Below are positions 63,172 through 64,000 of a stretch of 64,000 nt of DNA, piece by piece (the stretch's first letter is position 1; each line of letters starts with the position of its first letter). This stretch comes from Arthrobacter sp. UKPF54-2 (GTDB lineage: Bacteria; Actinomycetota; Actinomycetes; Actinomycetales; Micrococcaceae): positions 1,798,001 through 1,862,000 of the forward strand of contig NZ_CP040174.1 in assembly GCF_007858535.1 (NCBI RefSeq), in the 5' to 3' direction. The translations under genes and the position numbers were made by a program. Below the pieces are notes generated by a model. The model was not told where the DNA came from. It searched no databases and was given only the letters and a program-made list of their open reading frames with translations.

Positions 63172-64000
63172 ATGGGGAGTGACTCGGCGACGGGCCCAGG
63201 GCCGAAGCCGTTCAATCGGCGAACCCTGCTGGTGGTTGCCGGAGGCCTTGCGGTCGCGGGCGCCGTCCTCGCCCAGGGGGCGAGTAACTTAGCCTTGATC
63301 GGGAAAGATGAGCTGCATTTCAACGTGCGCGACCACGGCGCCAAGGGTGACGGCGTCACCGACGATACTGGAGCTATTCAGGCGGCCATAAATGCGGCCG
63401 CCTTGGCCTCAAGCCCTTCTGCCGTAGTGTATTTCCCCAAAGGCGATTACTTGGCCGAGAGCCTGGTGGTGAAGAAAGGCGTCACCCTGCAAGGATCCAA
63501 CAGGGACCGGACCTCCATCTCTGCTAAAGCCGGCATAAAGACAACCGCCCTGATAACATTTGATGCGGGCTACGTGGATAACATGTTCATAAATGATCTA
63601 ACCCTTCATGGTGCCGGAATCAATAACCCCAACAGTCATGGCGTCTACGCGTTCGCTTCTGCTGCGGACGATACTTCGGCAGGATGGGGCAACGGTGGGA
63701 TGAACCGCGTTTCCGTCCGTAACTTCAGTGGCGATCCCATGTGGCTCAGGGCTGGCGGGGGCGGCAAGAGGGCCCTCCACCAGCACCAGTTCCTGGTATT
63801 CAACCAAGTCGACTTCATAGCGGATAAAGATTCACCTGCATCCCAAGCTGTTCTCATGTCGGGAAAGATCGGCCAGGTTACTTTCATAAACTGCCAGTTG
63901 AGCACCAGTGCAGGAACCTCGGAACATGCCGGTACAAATCTTAGAATCACCACAGAGATCGATGCCGGCGGCATGCCCCTTTCCACCGTAGGGTCTTACG
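63172..64000 (+). CDS. Tat-exported right-handed beta-helix protein (partial)
   Basis: The frame opens with KPFNRRTLLVVAGGLAVAG, a twin-arginine-type signal (RR before a hydrophobic stretch), then FNVRDHGAKGDGVTDDTGAI, the start of the pectate-lyase-3/GH-type beta-helix domain. Later strands such as VTLQGSNRDRTSISAKAG and MFINDLTLHGAGINN continue the helix. It runs off the right edge. Earlier in-frame GTGs at 63088 and 63115 exist; 63172 gives the cleanest signal peptide. Such enzymes often cut or trim the exopolysaccharide made by the neighbouring genes. Confidence 0.78.
   Translation, partial: MGSDSATGPGPKPFNRRTLLVVAGGLAVAGAVLAQGASNLALIGKDELHFNVRDHGAKGDGVTDDTGAIQAAINAAALASSPSAVVYFPKGDYLAESLVVKKGVTLQGSNRDRTSISAKAGIKTTALITFDAGYVDNMFINDLTLHGAGINNPNSHGVYAFASAADDTSAGWGNGGMNRVSVRNFSGDPMWLRAGGGGKRALHQHQFLVFNQVDFIADKDSPASQAVLMSGKIGQVTFINCQLSTSAGTSEHAGTNLRITTEIDAGGMPLSTVGSY

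Overview
The window is typical of a high-GC actinobacterium of the Micrococcaceae (Arthrobacter/Pseudarthrobacter type). Support comes from strong GC preference at third codon positions, frequent GTG starts, menaquinone genes, paired LytR-CpsA-Psr proteins, a complete phenylacetate (paa) pathway and streptogrisin-like secreted proteases. The placement rests on gene content and style, not on a marker gene. No rRNA, tRNA, IS element or CRISPR array was recognised.

Layout. 1-4 kb: menA (partial), menE, menB and small genes on the minus strand. 4-7.7 kb: an AnsP-like permease, a dienelactone hydrolase, a CsbD protein and a pentapeptide-repeat pseudogene. 7.8-10.8 kb: the lower beta-oxidation-like part of phenylacetate catabolism (thiolase, enoyl-CoA hydratase, 3-hydroxyacyl-CoA dehydrogenase). 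10.8-14.9 kb: SRPBCC, GNAT, protein phosphatase and a secreted S1 protease. 15-23 kb: a beta-glucan/beta-glucoside locus with a secreted beta-helix protein, an ABC importer, a GH1 beta-glucosidase and a LacI repressor, with LacI-type operators between the divergent units. 23-29.4 kb: a hotdog thioesterase, paaZ, two small genes, and a minus-strand paaI-paaK-paaR group. 29.4-33.4 kb: pta-ackA and a GNAT. 33.4-36.7 kb: a two-gene unit made of a repeat-rich small protein with a leader-like N-terminus and a PqqD-like/M50 membrane protease with a four-cysteine domain. 36.8-41.4 kb: oligopeptidase B and two LCP proteins. 41.5-46.5 kb: paaABCDE and paaG. 46.5-53.3 kb: galU, an acyltransferase, an Lrp regulator and a branched-chain 2-oxoacid dehydrogenase (E1 alpha, E1 beta, E2). 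53.5-64 kb: an exopolysaccharide locus with lower GC (polymerase, glycosyltransferases, flippase, hexapeptide acyltransferases, a Wzc-like protein and a Tat-exported beta-helix protein cut by the window edge).

How the parts connect. The paa genes are spread over four blocks, but each has a TetR-type palindrome with an ACCG-N2-CG-N2-CGGT core, or a degenerate version, near its promoter. They therefore look like one PaaR regulon. The divergent paaI/pta gap holds one of these sites, which may link phenylacetate catabolism to acetyl-CoA overflow. The pta-ackA 3' end, the ansP 3' end and the oligopeptidase 3' end each carry a copy of the same palindromic repeat of about 65 bp.

Best candidates for undescribed biology are the repeat-protein/PqqD-M50 pair, the palindromic repeat family, a Wzc-like protein whose Walker A lysine is replaced by alanine, and a glycosyltransferase fused to a hexapeptide acyltransferase.
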